Counted from the first letter of the stretch, positions 40,733 to 52,344 are shown. The stretch is DNA of 64,000 nt from Bradyrhizobium erythrophlei (GCF_900129425.1 NZ_LT670817.1:9018001-9082000); one strand, 5' to 3'. Numbers and translations are program-made. Notes: generated by a model from the sequence alone, not told the origin.

Positions 40733-41533
40733 TCAGCCGGCCTCGGTCACCGCGCGCTGCGCCATCACCTTGATCAGATTGGCGCGGTAGGCCGACGAGC
40801 CATGGATATCCGTCAGCAGGCCGTCGGCGGAAATCGTGACGCTGTCGAGCGCGCTTGGCGACCAGTTGGCCTTCAGCGCCGCTTCGATGGCGGGCACTCG
40901 CATGACGCCGTTTTGCGATGCGCCGGTGGCGGCTACTCTGATATCGCCGGCCTTGGTCTTGACCACGAATACCCCGGTCAGCGCGAAACGCGAGGCGGGA
41001 TGGCGCATTTTCGAATAGCCCGCCTTGGCCGGAATCGGAAACACGACCTGGGTGATGATCTCGCCGTCCTCGAGCGCGGTGCTGAACAGGCCCTTGAAGA
41101 AATCGTCAGCCGGGATCGAGCGCTTGTTGGTCTTGACGGTGGCGCCGAGGGCCACCACGGCGGCGGGAAAATCCGCCGCCGGATCGTTGTTGGCGATCGA
41201 GCCGCCGATGGTGCCGCGGTAACGCACCTGGGGATCGCCGAGCACCGAAGTGAGGTGCACGATCGCCGGGATCGCCTTCTTGGCGTCGGCGCTCTCAAGA
41301 ATGTCGAAATAGGTCGTCGCGGCCTTGATCGTCAGCGCGTCGGCCGACAGCTCGATACCGACCAGTTCCTTGATCTTGCCGAGATCGATCACGTCCGACG
41401 GCGAGGCCAGTCGCTGCTTCATGACCGGGATCAGGGTGTGGCCGCCGGCGAGATATTTCGAGTCCGAGCCCTTGCCGAACAGCGCGACGGCTTCGTCGAC
41501 GCTGGAGGGGCGATGATAGGTTGTCTCGTACAT
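40733..41533 (-). CDS. Molybdenum hydroxylase FAD subunit (CoxM type)
   Basis: The 266-residue FAD-binding subunit of a three-part xanthine dehydrogenase / CO dehydrogenase-family enzyme opens MYETTYHRPSSVDEAVALF. FAD contacts are expected at KYLAGGHTLIP (about 31-41) and TIGGSIANNDPAADFPA (about 110-126). It passes electrons from the iron-sulfur subunit onward. The ATG at 41533 follows AGGGAG. It is the third gene in the order small - large - medium on the minus strand, with a family B repeat between it and the large subunit gene. Confidence 0.93.
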   Translation of the reverse strand: MYETTYHRPSSVDEAVALFGKGSDSKYLAGGHTLIPVMKQRLASPSDVIDLGKIKELVGIELSADALTIKAATTYFDILESADAKKAIPAIVHLTSVLGDPQVRYRGTIGGSIANNDPAADFPAAVVALGATVKTNKRSIPADDFFKGLFSTALEDGEIITQVVFPIPAKAGYSKMRHPASRFALTGVFVVKTKAGDIRVAATGASQNGVMRVPAIEAALKANWSPSALDSVTISADGLLTDIHGSSAYRANLIKVMAQRAVTEAG

Positions 41534-41569
41534 GACGTTGCTCCCTGTTTTCCTTTTGGCCCTCTGCGT

Positions 41570-41670
41570 CATTCCGGGATGCGCGCCGCTTGCGCGCAGA
41601 CCCGGAATCTCGAGGAGTTCAACCGTGTTTCAGATCCCGGGTTCGACGCTTCGCGTCGCCCCGGAATGAC
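41570..41670. repeat. Intergenic palindromic repeat (family B)
   Basis: CGTCATTCCGGGATGCGCGC pairs with GCGTCGCCCCGGAATGACG across an inner GACCCGGAATCTCGAG and ATCCCGGGTTCG. It fills the gap between the large and medium subunit genes, inside the presumed operon. Confidence 0.8.
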
Positions 41671-41676
41671 GAATCA

Positions 41677-44016
<2,340 letters not shown>

Positions 44017-44103
44017 CGTATTTCTCCCTGCCGGAGTTTTGTTTTCCGCCATTTCCATCGAAATTCGGCGGTCTCGAATAGAGCAGTCGGTCGTCTGGCG
44101 CAG

Positions 44104-44589
44104 CTATTCCGCCGCTTGCGCGACACTCATGCGGGCGGCGGCGTCGAGCACCGATTTCACGATATTGTGGTAGCCGGTGCAGCGGCAGATATTGCCCTCG
44201 AGCTCGCTGCGGACGGTGTCCTCGTCGAGCTTGCCACCGTAGCGGGTGACGATATCGATCGCCGACATGATCATGCCCGGCGTGCAGTAACCGCACTGCA
44301 GCCCGTGATTGTCGCGAAACGCGGCCTGCATCGGGTGCAACTCGTCGCCCTTCGAAATGCCCTCGATGGTGGTGACATTGGCGCCGCTGGCCTGTCCGAC
44401 CAGCACCGTGCATGATTTGACCGCCCGGCCATCGATATGCACGACGCAGGCGCCGCATTGGCTGGTATCGCAGCCGACATGGGTGCCGGTCAGGTTCAGA
44501 TGATCGCGCAGGAGATGGACAAGGAGGGTCCGGTCCTCGACGTCAGCCGAGACCGCCTTGCCGTTCACCGTCAATTTGACTGTAGACAC
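44104..44589 (-). CDS. Molybdenum hydroxylase iron-sulfur subunit (CoxS type)
   Basis: The 161-residue subunit has two [2Fe-2S] clusters: a plant-ferredoxin-like site CDTSQCGAC plus a later Cys (about residues 41-63), and the alpha-helical site CGYCTPGM and CRCTGYHN (about 103-140). It carries electrons from the molybdenum centre to FAD. GGGAGG eight bases upstream supports the GTG start at 44589; the longer frame to 44652 begins in non-conserved sequence. First gene of the set small - large - medium. Confidence 0.93.
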   Translation of the reverse strand: MSTVKLTVNGKAVSADVEDRTLLVHLLRDHLNLTGTHVGCDTSQCGACVVHIDGRAVKSCTVLVGQASGANVTTIEGISKGDELHPMQAAFRDNHGLQCGYCTPGMIMSAIDIVTRYGGKLDEDTVRSELEGNICRCTGYHNIVKSVLDAAARMSVAQAAE

Positions 44590-45048
44590 GCCTGGTACCT
44601 CCCGATTGCTTTTGATTGGTCTGATTAGAAGCACGGGGACGGGACTTTGCAACTGGGAAATTGGTCGCGGAAGTCATTGTGATGTCGTCCGGGGGAGGGG
44701 CGAGGTCCACCACGCCGACGCGTTCCTGATGATTCGCGGTGGTCATCTCGACGTCAGTCTGCTCGGCGCCTCCCGTAGGTCCCGAGGCCAGGGCGGCGTA
44801 GGTGTTCCTTTTGCTCGTCATGCCCGGTTGTGCCGGGCATGCACGACTATGGGACCAAAGAACAAGAAAGACGTGAATGGCCGGCAAAAGCCCGGGCATG
44901 ACGGTGATTTGTCCGCGCTCCGAGCGGCCTCTCAGGGACCCACCGTAAATTTACTGCCTCTTATCCATTCTGCCATAGGTTCCCGCACCGGAGCCGGGGC
45001 TCACGTCCCCGGTTCTCTTGTTTTTCTGAAAGAAGACGGGGGTTCGGG
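44590..45048. other. Divergent intergenic region with a family E repeat
   Basis: This 459-bp region separates the hydroxylase operon (minus) from the chemoreceptor (plus) and must hold both promoters. At 44816-44903 lies a palindromic repeat: GTCATGCCCGGTTGTGCCGG, GGCATGCACGAC, AAGACGTGAATGG and GCCCGGGCATGAC, related to the one at 1264-1381. An AT-richer stretch (about 44940-44985, TAAATTTACTGCC) could carry the chemoreceptor promoter. No gene was seen. Confidence 0.55.
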
Positions 45049-47094
45049 GTGGAATTGTCGACGCGTGCCAAGCCACTATCGAGATTGCCAAGACTCCCGA
45101 CCCTGCGCTTTCGCACCAAAGTCATGCTCGGCTTTACCATCGTGCTCGGCATCTCGGCTGCCAGCATGGGCATCGCCTATCTCGGATTTGAGCGCGTCTC
45201 CGCCGGCGTCGCGACTTACCGGAACAGCGTCTCGGAGGCTGATCTCGCCCGCAATATCGACCGGGAGCTGATTTCGTACCGGGCGCTGGCGCAATATTAC
45301 GTGGTCACCGGAAAGGAAAACGATGCCAAGGCGGCGCTGAGCGCCGAGAGAAGCCTGAAAGACGCCATCGATCAATCGATGAAGGGCACTACAAATCCGG
45401 CGCGGCTTGATCAGATCACGCGGCTGGCCCGGGAATTCCGTACCTTCACCAAGATTTTTGCCGATATTCTCGGCGTCAAGCGCGACAACGCGCTGGTGGC
45501 GCAAAATGCGCTGACGCGCAGCGGCAACATGCTCCGTTACAAGCTCGACGATCTCCCCAGCAGCGCCAGCGACGCCGAGCTTTCGGCAGTCGAATTCGGC
45601 GCGAAAAAAGTCACCGAGCAATTCCAGGCGGTAATCGCGCTCGCCAATACCTTCGTCATCGACTCCGATCAGGCGGTCGCCACCAGCGCACTGGCGCGGC
45701 TCAAATTCGTCGAAAACGCGCTGAACGCGATATCGTCCAGGGACGAGAAGATCCTGCAGGCCATCAAGGAGGTCGCCGCGCTGTTGGAAGAATATCGGCA
45801 AGCGCTGAACAAGCTGATCGCGAATTCGAAATCGGTCGATGAATTGACGGCCGAAATGGCCGACTCGGCGGCGGCGATCGTGCAGGGCGCGAGCGCGATG
45901 AAGACGGACCTGCTTTCCGACCAGCAAAGACTTGAGTCCGAATCGGATGCGATCGTTGGCGAGACCGAGCGCCTGATCGTGATGCTGGCGGCCGGCGGCT
46001 TCCTGCTCGGCGCAGCGCTGGCCCTGATCCTGGGCAAGGGAATTTCCCGTCCGATGACGGCGATGTGCAACGCGATGCACGAACTCGCCGGTGGCAATTT
46101 CGAGGTCGTGCTGCCCGGCCTTGGCCGCAAGGATGAACTCGGCGAGATGGCCGGCGCGGTGGAAGAGTTCAAGATGCAGGCGATCGCCAAAGCCGAACGC
46201 GATGCGGCGGCGCAGGACGCCCAGAACAGAACGAGCAGTGCGGCGCGCCGCACCGAGCTCATTCGCTTCGCCGATGATTTCGAAGCAGCGGTGGGCGCCA
46301 TAGTCTCGAACGTTTCGGCATCCGCGGTCCAGCTCGAATCGGCCGCCGGGACGCTGACGCGAACCGCGGAAACCACGCAAGGCCTGTCCAGTCAGGTCGC
46401 CGGCACATCGGAACAGGCGTCCAGCAACATCCGTTCGGTGGCCGCCGCGACCGAGGAGCTTTCCGCTTCGGTCGATGAAATCGGAAGACGGGTGCACGAA
46501 TCCAACCGGATCGCGGAAGCCGCAGTGCTTCAGGCCCAGCAGACCGATGCGCGCATCGGCAAATTGTCGCGCGCCGCGGGGCAGATCGGTGACGTGGTCA
46601 AACTGATCACGGCGATCGCCGAACAGACCAACCTGCTGGCGCTCAATGCGACCATCGAAGCCGCGCGCGCCGGCGATGCCGGCCGGGGCTTTGCCGTGGT
46701 CGCCGCCGAGGTCAAATCGCTGGCCAGCCAGACCGCGAAGGCGACTGACGAGATATCGTCGCACATCCTGGGCATGCAGGGGGCGACCCAGGAATCGGTC
46801 GCGGCCATCAAGGAAATCGGCGGCACGATCGCGCAGATCTCGAACATAGCCTCGACGATCGCAAGTGCGGTGGAGCAACAGAGTTCGGCGACCCAGGAAA
46901 TCGCCCGCAGCGTTCAGAACGTCGCCCAGGGCACCCATGAAGCCGCCGCCAATATCATGCAAGTCAATCGCGGCGCCACCGAAACCGGGTCCGCCTCCGA
47001 GGAGGTGCTGAATTCGGCAAAGACGCTGTCGACCGAGAGCACCCGCTTGCGCGAGGAACTCGACCGCTTCATGGCGAATATACGCGCAGCGTAA
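45049..47094 (+). CDS. Methyl-accepting chemotaxis protein
   Basis: The 681-residue inner-membrane receptor starts with GTG at 45049 after a G-rich site. TM1 lies at about 25-45 and a helical periplasmic sensor domain follows (about 46-305, four-helix-bundle-like). TM2 is at about 306-328 (VMLAAGGFLLGAALALIL), HAMP at about 329-385, and the signalling domain at about 420-660. The hairpin tip that binds CheA/CheW is IAEQTNLLALNATIEAARAGDAGRGFAVVAAEV. No chemotaxis genes are nearby, so it feeds a pathway encoded elsewhere. The ligand is unknown. Confidence 0.95.
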   Translation: MELSTRAKPLSRLPRLPTLRFRTKVMLGFTIVLGISAASMGIAYLGFERVSAGVATYRNSVSEADLARNIDRELISYRALAQYYVVTGKENDAKAALSAERSLKDAIDQSMKGTTNPARLDQITRLAREFRTFTKIFADILGVKRDNALVAQNALTRSGNMLRYKLDDLPSSASDAELSAVEFGAKKVTEQFQAVIALANTFVIDSDQAVATSALARLKFVENALNAISSRDEKILQAIKEVAALLEEYRQALNKLIANSKSVDELTAEMADSAAAIVQGASAMKTDLLSDQQRLESESDAIVGETERLIVMLAAGGFLLGAALALILGKGISRPMTAMCNAMHELAGGNFEVVLPGLGRKDELGEMAGAVEEFKMQAIAKAERDAAAQDAQNRTSSAARRTELIRFADDFEAAVGAIVSNVSASAVQLESAAGTLTRTAETTQGLSSQVAGTSEQASSNIRSVAAATEELSASVDEIGRRVHESNRIAEAAVLQAQQTDARIGKLSRAAGQIGDVVKLITAIAEQTNLLALNATIEAARAGDAGRGFAVVAAEVKSLASQTAKATDEISSHILGMQGATQESVAAIKEIGGTIAQISNIASTIASAVEQQSSATQEIARSVQNVAQGTHEAAANIMQVNRGATETGSASEEVLNSAKTLSTESTRLREELDRFMANIRAA

Positions 47095-47104
47095 TCCGCG
47101 CTTC

Positions 47105-47233
47105 CCCTCGCTGTCGCCCCGGCCTCGAGCCGGGGCCGATACTCACCGATGTTCGAATTATTGCAGGGCTGGAGCGGCTGAATTACCTCGCACGGCAGAA
47201 TTATGGTTCCCGGCTCAAGGCCGGGACGACGTT
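47105..47233. repeat. Intergenic palindromic sequence (diverged family E)
   Basis: GTCGCCCCGGCCTCGAGCCGGGGC at the left and CCGGCTCAAGGCCGGGACGAC at the right form an inverted pair around an AT-richer centre (TTCGAATTATTGCAGG). Located between convergent genes, it may function as a bidirectional terminator. Confidence 0.55.
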
Positions 47234-47238
47234 GCGGA

Positions 47239-47631
47239 TTATTCGCGCCCAAACGCCCGCTTCAGCTCATTCTTGGCGCGCTGCAGCCGGTCGCGCTGGG
47301 TTTTCGGCAAGGTCTTGCCGGCGCGGTTGATATAAAAAGTCAGCATCGAAAGCGCCGAGCGATAGGCGCCGGTCTTGCGGCGCGAACTGCGTTCCGCTGA
47401 ACGCTTGAGCGAAGCCGCAATTCGCTTGGGATCCCGCAACGTAAAGACACCGCGTTTTAGATCGAGCGCGTCGCTCCCCTGGGTGACGCGTTGTGACCAG
47501 CGCTTCGGCGACGGCTTCTTCGCTGCGGATTTTCTGCGCGCCGGACTTGCCTTCCGGGCGGGCGTCTTTCCTTTGCAGGCGGTCTTGCGCGCTGTCGTCT
47601 TGCGCGAATGCGATGCTTTAGGTTCGGCCAT
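47239..47631 (-). CDS. DUF3175 domain protein
   Basis: The 130-residue protein has a lysine/alanine-rich, histone-like N-terminal tail (about 1-42; KTTARKTACKGKTPARKASP), then the conserved DUF3175 block (KRWSQRVTQGSDALDL, GVFTLRDPKRIAASLKRSAERS, SMLTFYINRAGKTLP). The basic tail suggests nucleic-acid association, but no function is established. It is divergent from the MFS gene. Confidence 0.85.
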   Translation of the reverse strand: MAEPKASHSRKTTARKTACKGKTPARKASPARRKSAAKKPSPKRWSQRVTQGSDALDLKRGVFTLRDPKRIAASLKRSAERSSRRKTGAYRSALSMLTFYINRAGKTLPKTQRDRLQRAKNELKRAFGRE

Positions 47632-47806
47632 GGCCTACTCCATCTTGCCGTCGAAAAACGGTAACGGGCCTGATCGGTTCCTTGCCGCAATGCGGGAACT
47701 CGCCCCTTGCGAGGACGTTGATGAAGGCGGCCAGCACGAGCACCCGTCATCAAGCCTGGGAGCCCTGGAACAGCATATTTCAGGGCATTTTTCATTGGCT
47801 CAACCC

Positions 47807-49324
47807 ATGGATAGGCAGCCATTGCAGCGCAATTCGTCATCGGATCGCGGCGTCGCCGTTGTGCCCGCCGCGGTGCCAGTTCCCGGGCCTCGCAACGACG
47901 ATCGCACCATCGAAACCAGCATTCCTTCGCGTCTCGACGCCCTCGGTTGGAGCGGCTTCCACACCCGCGTCGTGCTTGCGCTGGGGATCACCTGGATTCT
48001 CGACGGGCTGGAAGTCACGCTGGCCGGCGCGCTGTCCGGCGCATTGAAAGAGAGCCCGACGCTGCAATTCACCAATTTCGACGTCGGATTTTCCAACAGC
48101 GCCTATCTCGCGGGCGCCGTGCTCGGCGCGCTCGGGTTCGGCTGGCTCACCGACCGGATCGGACGCAAGAAACTGTTCTTCATCACGCTGGCAGTCTATC
48201 TGGCCGCGACCGCCGCGACCGCGCTGTCCTGGAACCTCGCGAGCTATGCCTTGTTTCGGTTTCTCACCGGCGCCGGCATCGGCGGCGAATATACCGCGAT
48301 CAATTCGACGATCCAGGAACTGGTGCCGGCGCGCTATCGCGGCTGGACCGACCTCGTGATCAACGGCAGCTTCTGGATCGGCGCAGCCGTTGGCGCGACC
48401 AGCGCGATCGTCCTGCTCGATCCGCACCTGATCGGTCCCGATCTCGGCTGGCGGCTGGCCTACCTCACCGGTGCCTGTCTCGGCCTCGTGGTGTTTGTGA
48501 TGCGGATGTGGATCCCGGAAAGCCCGCGCTGGCTGATGATTCACGGCTATCCCGATCGCGCCGACGCCATCGTTGCCGAGATCGAGCGATCGGCCACGGG
48601 ACATGCGCAAGAGCCACGGCAACATGCCCTTCCGAAAATCAAGCTGAGAATGCGCGATCATACTCCGCTGCGGGAGGTGGCGCACACGCTGTTCTCGCTG
48701 TATCGCCAGCGTTCGCTGGTCGGTCTGGCGCTGATGATCGCGCAGGCGTTCTTCTACAATGCGATCTTCTTCACCTTTGCGCTGGTCCTGACCGAATTCT
48801 ACGGAATCGCCGCCAGCCAGGTCGGCTGGTACATCCTGCCCTTCGCGGCCGGTAATTTCCTTGGACCTCTGGTGCTTGGCCGGCTGTTCGACACGCTGGG
48901 GCGCCGCGCGATGATTACGCTGACCTACGGAGTGTCGGGCGTGCTGCTGGCGCTCTCCGGCTATCTGTTCTCGATCGGGGTGTTGAGCGCGCAGACACAG
49001 ACCATCGCGTGGATGGTGATTTTCTTTTTTGCGTCGCCGGCCGCCAGTGCGGCGTATCTCACCGTCAGCGAAACCTTTCCGCTGGAGGTCCGGGCGCTGG
49101 CGATTGCCCTGTTCTATGCCGTGGGAACGGGAATTGGCGGCGTCGTCGGTCCGGCTCTGTTTGGCGCGCTGATCGACACCGGCTCGCGCAACAGCGTTTT
49201 CGCGGGCTACCTGCTCGGATCGGGGCTGATGATCGCGGCGGCCGGCATCGCGTGGCGTTACGCCGTCGCGGCCGAGCGCCGGACACTGGAATCGATTGCA
49301 CGCCCGCTGGCCTTTGTGGAGTAG
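47807..49324 (+). CDS. MFS transporter (sugar porter-like), linked to trehalose genes
   Basis: The roughly 505-residue protein has 12 predicted membrane helices and MFS signatures: DGLEVTLAGALSG in TM1, GWLTDRIGRKK between TM2 and TM3, RFLTGAGIGGEYTAINS in TM4, PESPRWL after TM6, and GRLFDTLGRRAM between TM8 and TM9. This is the SP/AAHS-like layout for sugars or organic acids. The frame is open far upstream without clear ribosome sites; ATG 47807 is a working choice. The stop is one base from the otsB start, so it belongs to the trehalose operon and may move a disaccharide or related osmolyte. Confidence 0.88.
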   Translation: MDRQPLQRNSSSDRGVAVVPAAVPVPGPRNDDRTIETSIPSRLDALGWSGFHTRVVLALGITWILDGLEVTLAGALSGALKESPTLQFTNFDVGFSNSAYLAGAVLGALGFGWLTDRIGRKKLFFITLAVYLAATAATALSWNLASYALFRFLTGAGIGGEYTAINSTIQELVPARYRGWTDLVINGSFWIGAAVGATSAIVLLDPHLIGPDLGWRLAYLTGACLGLVVFVMRMWIPESPRWLMIHGYPDRADAIVAEIERSATGHAQEPRQHALPKIKLRMRDHTPLREVAHTLFSLYRQRSLVGLALMIAQAFFYNAIFFTFALVLTEFYGIAASQVGWYILPFAAGNFLGPLVLGRLFDTLGRRAMITLTYGVSGVLLALSGYLFSIGVLSAQTQTIAWMVIFFFASPAASAAYLTVSETFPLEVRALAIALFYAVGTGIGGVVGPALFGALIDTGSRNSVFAGYLLGSGLMIAAAGIAWRYAVAAERRTLESIARPLAFVE

Positions 49325-49325
49325 A

Positions 49326-50174
49326 ATGAAAATGAGACAGGACTTGATAGACCGGGATTTGGCCGACGTGCCATTACAGGAAGACATCCCATTGCCCCAG
49401 ACGGCCTCGCCGAAGCTGGTGGCGGGCGAACTGGCGCAGCGGTTGGGCGATTGCGCCGTGCTGCTCGACATCGACGGCACGCTGCTCGATCTGGCGCCGA
49501 CGCCGCGCGAGGTCTGGGTGCCGCCGGGCCTTGCGGAAACCCTCAACCGCCTGCTCGAGAAGACCTCGGGCGCGCTCGCGCTGGTCAGCGGCCGTTCGCT
49601 GAACGACATCGATCTGATCTTCGCCCCCGAACAATTTCCGGCGGTCGGAGGCCACGGTGCGGAAATGCGAATCTCGATCGACAGCGAATCGGTCGCCACC
49701 CATGCACCGCCAATGGACAAGGAATTGAAACGCCGCCTCGCCGCCATCGCCAAACTCAGCCCGGGCATTCTGCTTGAAGACAAGGGCTATTCGCTGGCGC
49801 TGCATTACCGGCTGGCGCCGCATGCCGAGAAGGCGATTTACGAGGCGGTGTCGCTGATCAGGGCCGATCTGCCGAACGCGCCGATCGAAGTGCTGCCGGG
49901 AAAATGCGTCTGCGAGATCAAGCATTCCGGCTTCAACAAGGCATCCGGCGTCCTCGAACTGATGACCCACGACCCCTTCAAGGGCCGGCGTCCGATTTTT
50001 ATCGGCGACGATGTTACCGACGAGAGCGTGTTTGCCATCATGCCTGATCTGGGCGGCCTCGCGTTTTCCGTCGGCCGGCGTGCGCAGGGCGTGGCCGGCC
50101 ATTTCGACGAACCGCGCGACGTGCGGGCGTGGCTTGCGCATCTCGTCGATGACGATGCTGCGGCAAAACGATGA
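49326..50174 (+). CDS. otsB: Trehalose-6-phosphate phosphatase
   Basis: The 282-residue HAD-family phosphatase makes trehalose from trehalose-6-phosphate. HAD motif I is DIDGTLLDLAP (catalytic aspartates), motif II lies in LVSGRSLNDI, and motif IV is IFIGDDVTDE; GGHGAEMR and PGKCVCEIK are typical for OtsB. GGAG just before the ATG at 49326 (within the MFS stop region) supports this start; ATG 49332 is possible. It is followed by otsA after 169 bp and preceded directly by an MFS gene. Confidence 0.95.
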   Translation: MKMRQDLIDRDLADVPLQEDIPLPQTASPKLVAGELAQRLGDCAVLLDIDGTLLDLAPTPREVWVPPGLAETLNRLLEKTSGALALVSGRSLNDIDLIFAPEQFPAVGGHGAEMRISIDSESVATHAPPMDKELKRRLAAIAKLSPGILLEDKGYSLALHYRLAPHAEKAIYEAVSLIRADLPNAPIEVLPGKCVCEIKHSGFNKASGVLELMTHDPFKGRRPIFIGDDVTDESVFAIMPDLGGLAFSVGRRAQGVAGHFDEPRDVRAWLAHLVDDDAAAKR

Positions 50175-50343
50175 AGCTTGTTCCCGCAAGCAATGAACAC
50201 GCGAATACCGCGCTTCTTTGCGGTGGAAAATCCGGTTCCATTCTGCTCAGCCTGAATTTGGTTTCATTTGGTTGAAAGGGTGACGAGGAACCATATTGAT
50301 GAATGGCAGTTAAACGTGCGGGCGTCACTCCAGGAGGGGACCT

Positions 50344-51801
50344 GTGAACCTCGTCGTCGTTTCAAATCGTGTCGCGCGCGGCAAGGCCAACGAACCCATG
50401 ACAGGGGGTCTCGCGGCCGCGCTGCTGCCGGTGGTGGAGAAGTCCGGCGCGATTTGGGTAGGTTCCAGCGGCCGGGTTCGCGAGGGCGCCCAGAAGGAAC
50501 CTTTCGCCGAAATTGAAGCATTGGGCGCCGGTGCGCTGGCCATGCTGGATTTGCCGGCCGCGCATTACGGCGGCTATTATGAGGGTTTCGCGAATTCGGC
50601 ATTGTGGCCGGCGCTGCATTCACGAACCGACCTGATCCGCGCCTCCCAGGAAGACTATCTGTCCTATCGCGAAGTGAACGCCTTCATGGCGCGGGCGCTG
50701 TTGCGATTTGCAAAGCCGGAGGCGGTATTCTGGGTTCAGGACTATCATTTCCTGGCTCTGGGCGCGGAACTGCGCGATCTCGGCGTCACGCAGCCGATCG
50801 GGTTTTTCCTGCATACGCCGTGGCCGGCGCGCGCCGTCATCGGCGGGGTGCCGCATCATCGCGAATTGGTCGAGGCGATGCTGGCTTACGATCTGATCGG
50901 ATTCCAGACCCAGGACGATTGCGAAAATTTTCTGTCCTATGTGCAGTCGGATCTGGGTCTCGGGGTTCAGGACGGCGTCGTCGCCTCACGCCACGGCCGC
51001 TCGCATGTCGCGGTATTTCCGATCGGCATCGATCCCGAAAAGTTCGCCGTCCAGGCCGCCAAGGCCGTCTCCCACCCCGATGTGTCGCGGCTGCGGCGCA
51101 GCCTGAACGGCGAGAAGCTGGCGATCGGCGTCGATCGGCTCGACTATTCCAAGGGACTGGTCAACCGCATCAACGCCTTTGACGAGATGTGGACCTTGCA
51201 CCCGGCGCTGCGGCGGACGGTGTCGTTGCTGCAGATCGCGACCCCGTCGCGCGGCGCGATCGAAGCCTACGGCAATCTGCAAAACGAACTGGCGAAGCTG
51301 ATAAGCGACGTCAATGGCCGCCATGGCGAAGTGGACTGGACCCCGATCCGCTATCTCAACAAGGGTTTCAGCCAAACCGTGCTGGCAGGGCTGTATCGCA
51401 CCGCCCAGGTCGGCGTGGTGACGCCGCTGCATGACGGGATGAATCTGGTCGCCAAGGAGTATGTCGCGGCGCAAAACCCGGCCGATCCCGGTGTGCTGGT
51501 CCTGTCGAAATTCGCAGGCGCTGCGAACGAGTTGGATACGGCGCTGCTGGTCAATCCTCACGATATTGACAGCATGGCTCGGACTATCGCGACCGCGCTG
51601 TCGATGCCCTTGACCGAGCGACGCATGCGCTGGGAAGCGATGATGGCGAAACTCCGCGCCGGCACGATTCAACAGTGGTTCGCCGATTTCGTCGACGCGT
51701 TGGAGGAGGCTCAGAGCGACAAGGCGGCGACAGAGCCGCTGGTGCCGGAGCCGCCGACCCTGTGGCCGCTGCGCTCGGTCAATTCCAGCACGCGGTTTTA
51801 A
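50344..51801 (+). CDS. otsA: Trehalose-6-phosphate synthase
   Basis: The 485-residue GT20 glycosyltransferase joins glucose from a nucleotide sugar to glucose-6-phosphate. It starts with GTG at 50344 after a strong AGGAGGGG site; NLVVVSNRV is the typical opening. Donor- and acceptor-site segments include FWVQDYHFLALG, GFFLHTPWPA, GVDRLDYSKGL, TPLHDGMNLVAKEYVAAQ and VLSKFAGAANEL. With otsB upstream it forms a complete OtsBA pathway, usually used against osmotic, drying and heat stress. Confidence 0.97.
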   Translation: MNLVVVSNRVARGKANEPMTGGLAAALLPVVEKSGAIWVGSSGRVREGAQKEPFAEIEALGAGALAMLDLPAAHYGGYYEGFANSALWPALHSRTDLIRASQEDYLSYREVNAFMARALLRFAKPEAVFWVQDYHFLALGAELRDLGVTQPIGFFLHTPWPARAVIGGVPHHRELVEAMLAYDLIGFQTQDDCENFLSYVQSDLGLGVQDGVVASRHGRSHVAVFPIGIDPEKFAVQAAKAVSHPDVSRLRRSLNGEKLAIGVDRLDYSKGLVNRINAFDEMWTLHPALRRTVSLLQIATPSRGAIEAYGNLQNELAKLISDVNGRHGEVDWTPIRYLNKGFSQTVLAGLYRTAQVGVVTPLHDGMNLVAKEYVAAQNPADPGVLVLSKFAGAANELDTALLVNPHDIDSMARTIATALSMPLTERRMRWEAMMAKLRAGTIQQWFADFVDALEEAQSDKAATEPLVPEPPTLWPLRSVNSSTRF

Positions 51802-52102
51802 CGACGGTATTCCGCGGATGCAGGCCTGCGCCCGAAACGGCGCGCTCCAGAAGCGGCGATCGCGGCGACAGGAATCGAGAGCCGCACCGCCCGATCGACA
51901 ATCATATCCTGCGGACTGATTTGAAGCGACTGTCAATCGTCGTTCCGTAAGCCGCTTTCGGTTCAAACCCTCGCCATGCGAAGCCGACCCGGCGGCCGGA
52001 ATGCCAAAAATACCAAGTTTATTCAACAGCTTGCGGAAATATCAGCGGCCGCGGCTGCTCTCCCTTGCCAAACTCGTTCCGCCCCTTCAAGAGAGGGCAT
52101 CC
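51802..52102. other. Intergenic region before tRNA-Ser, nothing recognised
   Basis: About 300 bp with no convincing reading frame or repeat. An AT-richer stretch (about 52008-52035, AAAATACCAAGTTTATTCAAC) could belong to the tRNA promoter. Confidence 0.4.
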
Positions 52103-52192
52103 GGAGAGATGGCCGAGTGGCTTAAGGCGCACGCTTGGAAAGCGTGTGTGCGGGAAACCGTACCGTGGGTTCGAATCCCACTCTCTCCGCCA
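52103..52192 (+). tRNA. tRNA-Ser (anticodon GGA)
   Basis: The 90-nt cloverleaf has acceptor arms GGAGAGA / TCTCTCC, discriminator G and an encoded CCA. The D arm contains GGCCGAGTGGCTTAAGGC, the anticodon stem is CACGC / GCGTG with loop TTGGAAA (anticodon GGA), the long variable arm is typical of serine tRNAs, and the T arm is GTGGG-TTCGAAT-CCCAC. It decodes UCC and UCU. Confidence 0.97.
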
Positions 52193-52303
52193 GTCAAGCG
52201 AAATTAGCCATAAGCGGCGGTCCGATCTCGCCACATGCTAAGTCTGATCTGCCCCCCCCGGAAGCAGACCTACGGTGTGTCACATGGATCGAGCGAGCCT
52301 CTC

Positions 52304-52344
52304 AAAGGCAAAGGTCACACGTTCGAATCGTGTCGGGTGCGCCA
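52304..52344 (+). pseudogene. 3' fragment of a tRNA-Arg, possible attachment-site remnant
   Basis: AAAGGCAAAGGTCACACG followed by TTCGAATCGTGT and CGGGTGCGCCA looks like the 3' half of a tRNA: part of the anticodon stem, variable loop, a perfect T arm (ACACG-TTCGAAT-CGTGT), and the acceptor 3' strand with CCA. From memory it matches alphaproteobacterial tRNA-Arg(CCG). The 5' half (a GCACCCG arm and D arm) is absent upstream, where the sequence is unrelated. Such fragments are left where integrases use tRNA 3' ends, or by deletion. No integrase gene was seen. Confidence 0.65.

Noticed and set aside
45076..46962. 628-codon minus-strand frame opposite the chemoreceptor
   Set aside because: The plus strand encodes an unmistakable methyl-accepting chemotaxis protein; the other frame is a shadow.
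47837..49783. 648-codon minus-strand frame opposite the MFS and otsB genes
   Set aside because: It spans two well-defined genes on the other strand and has shadow composition.
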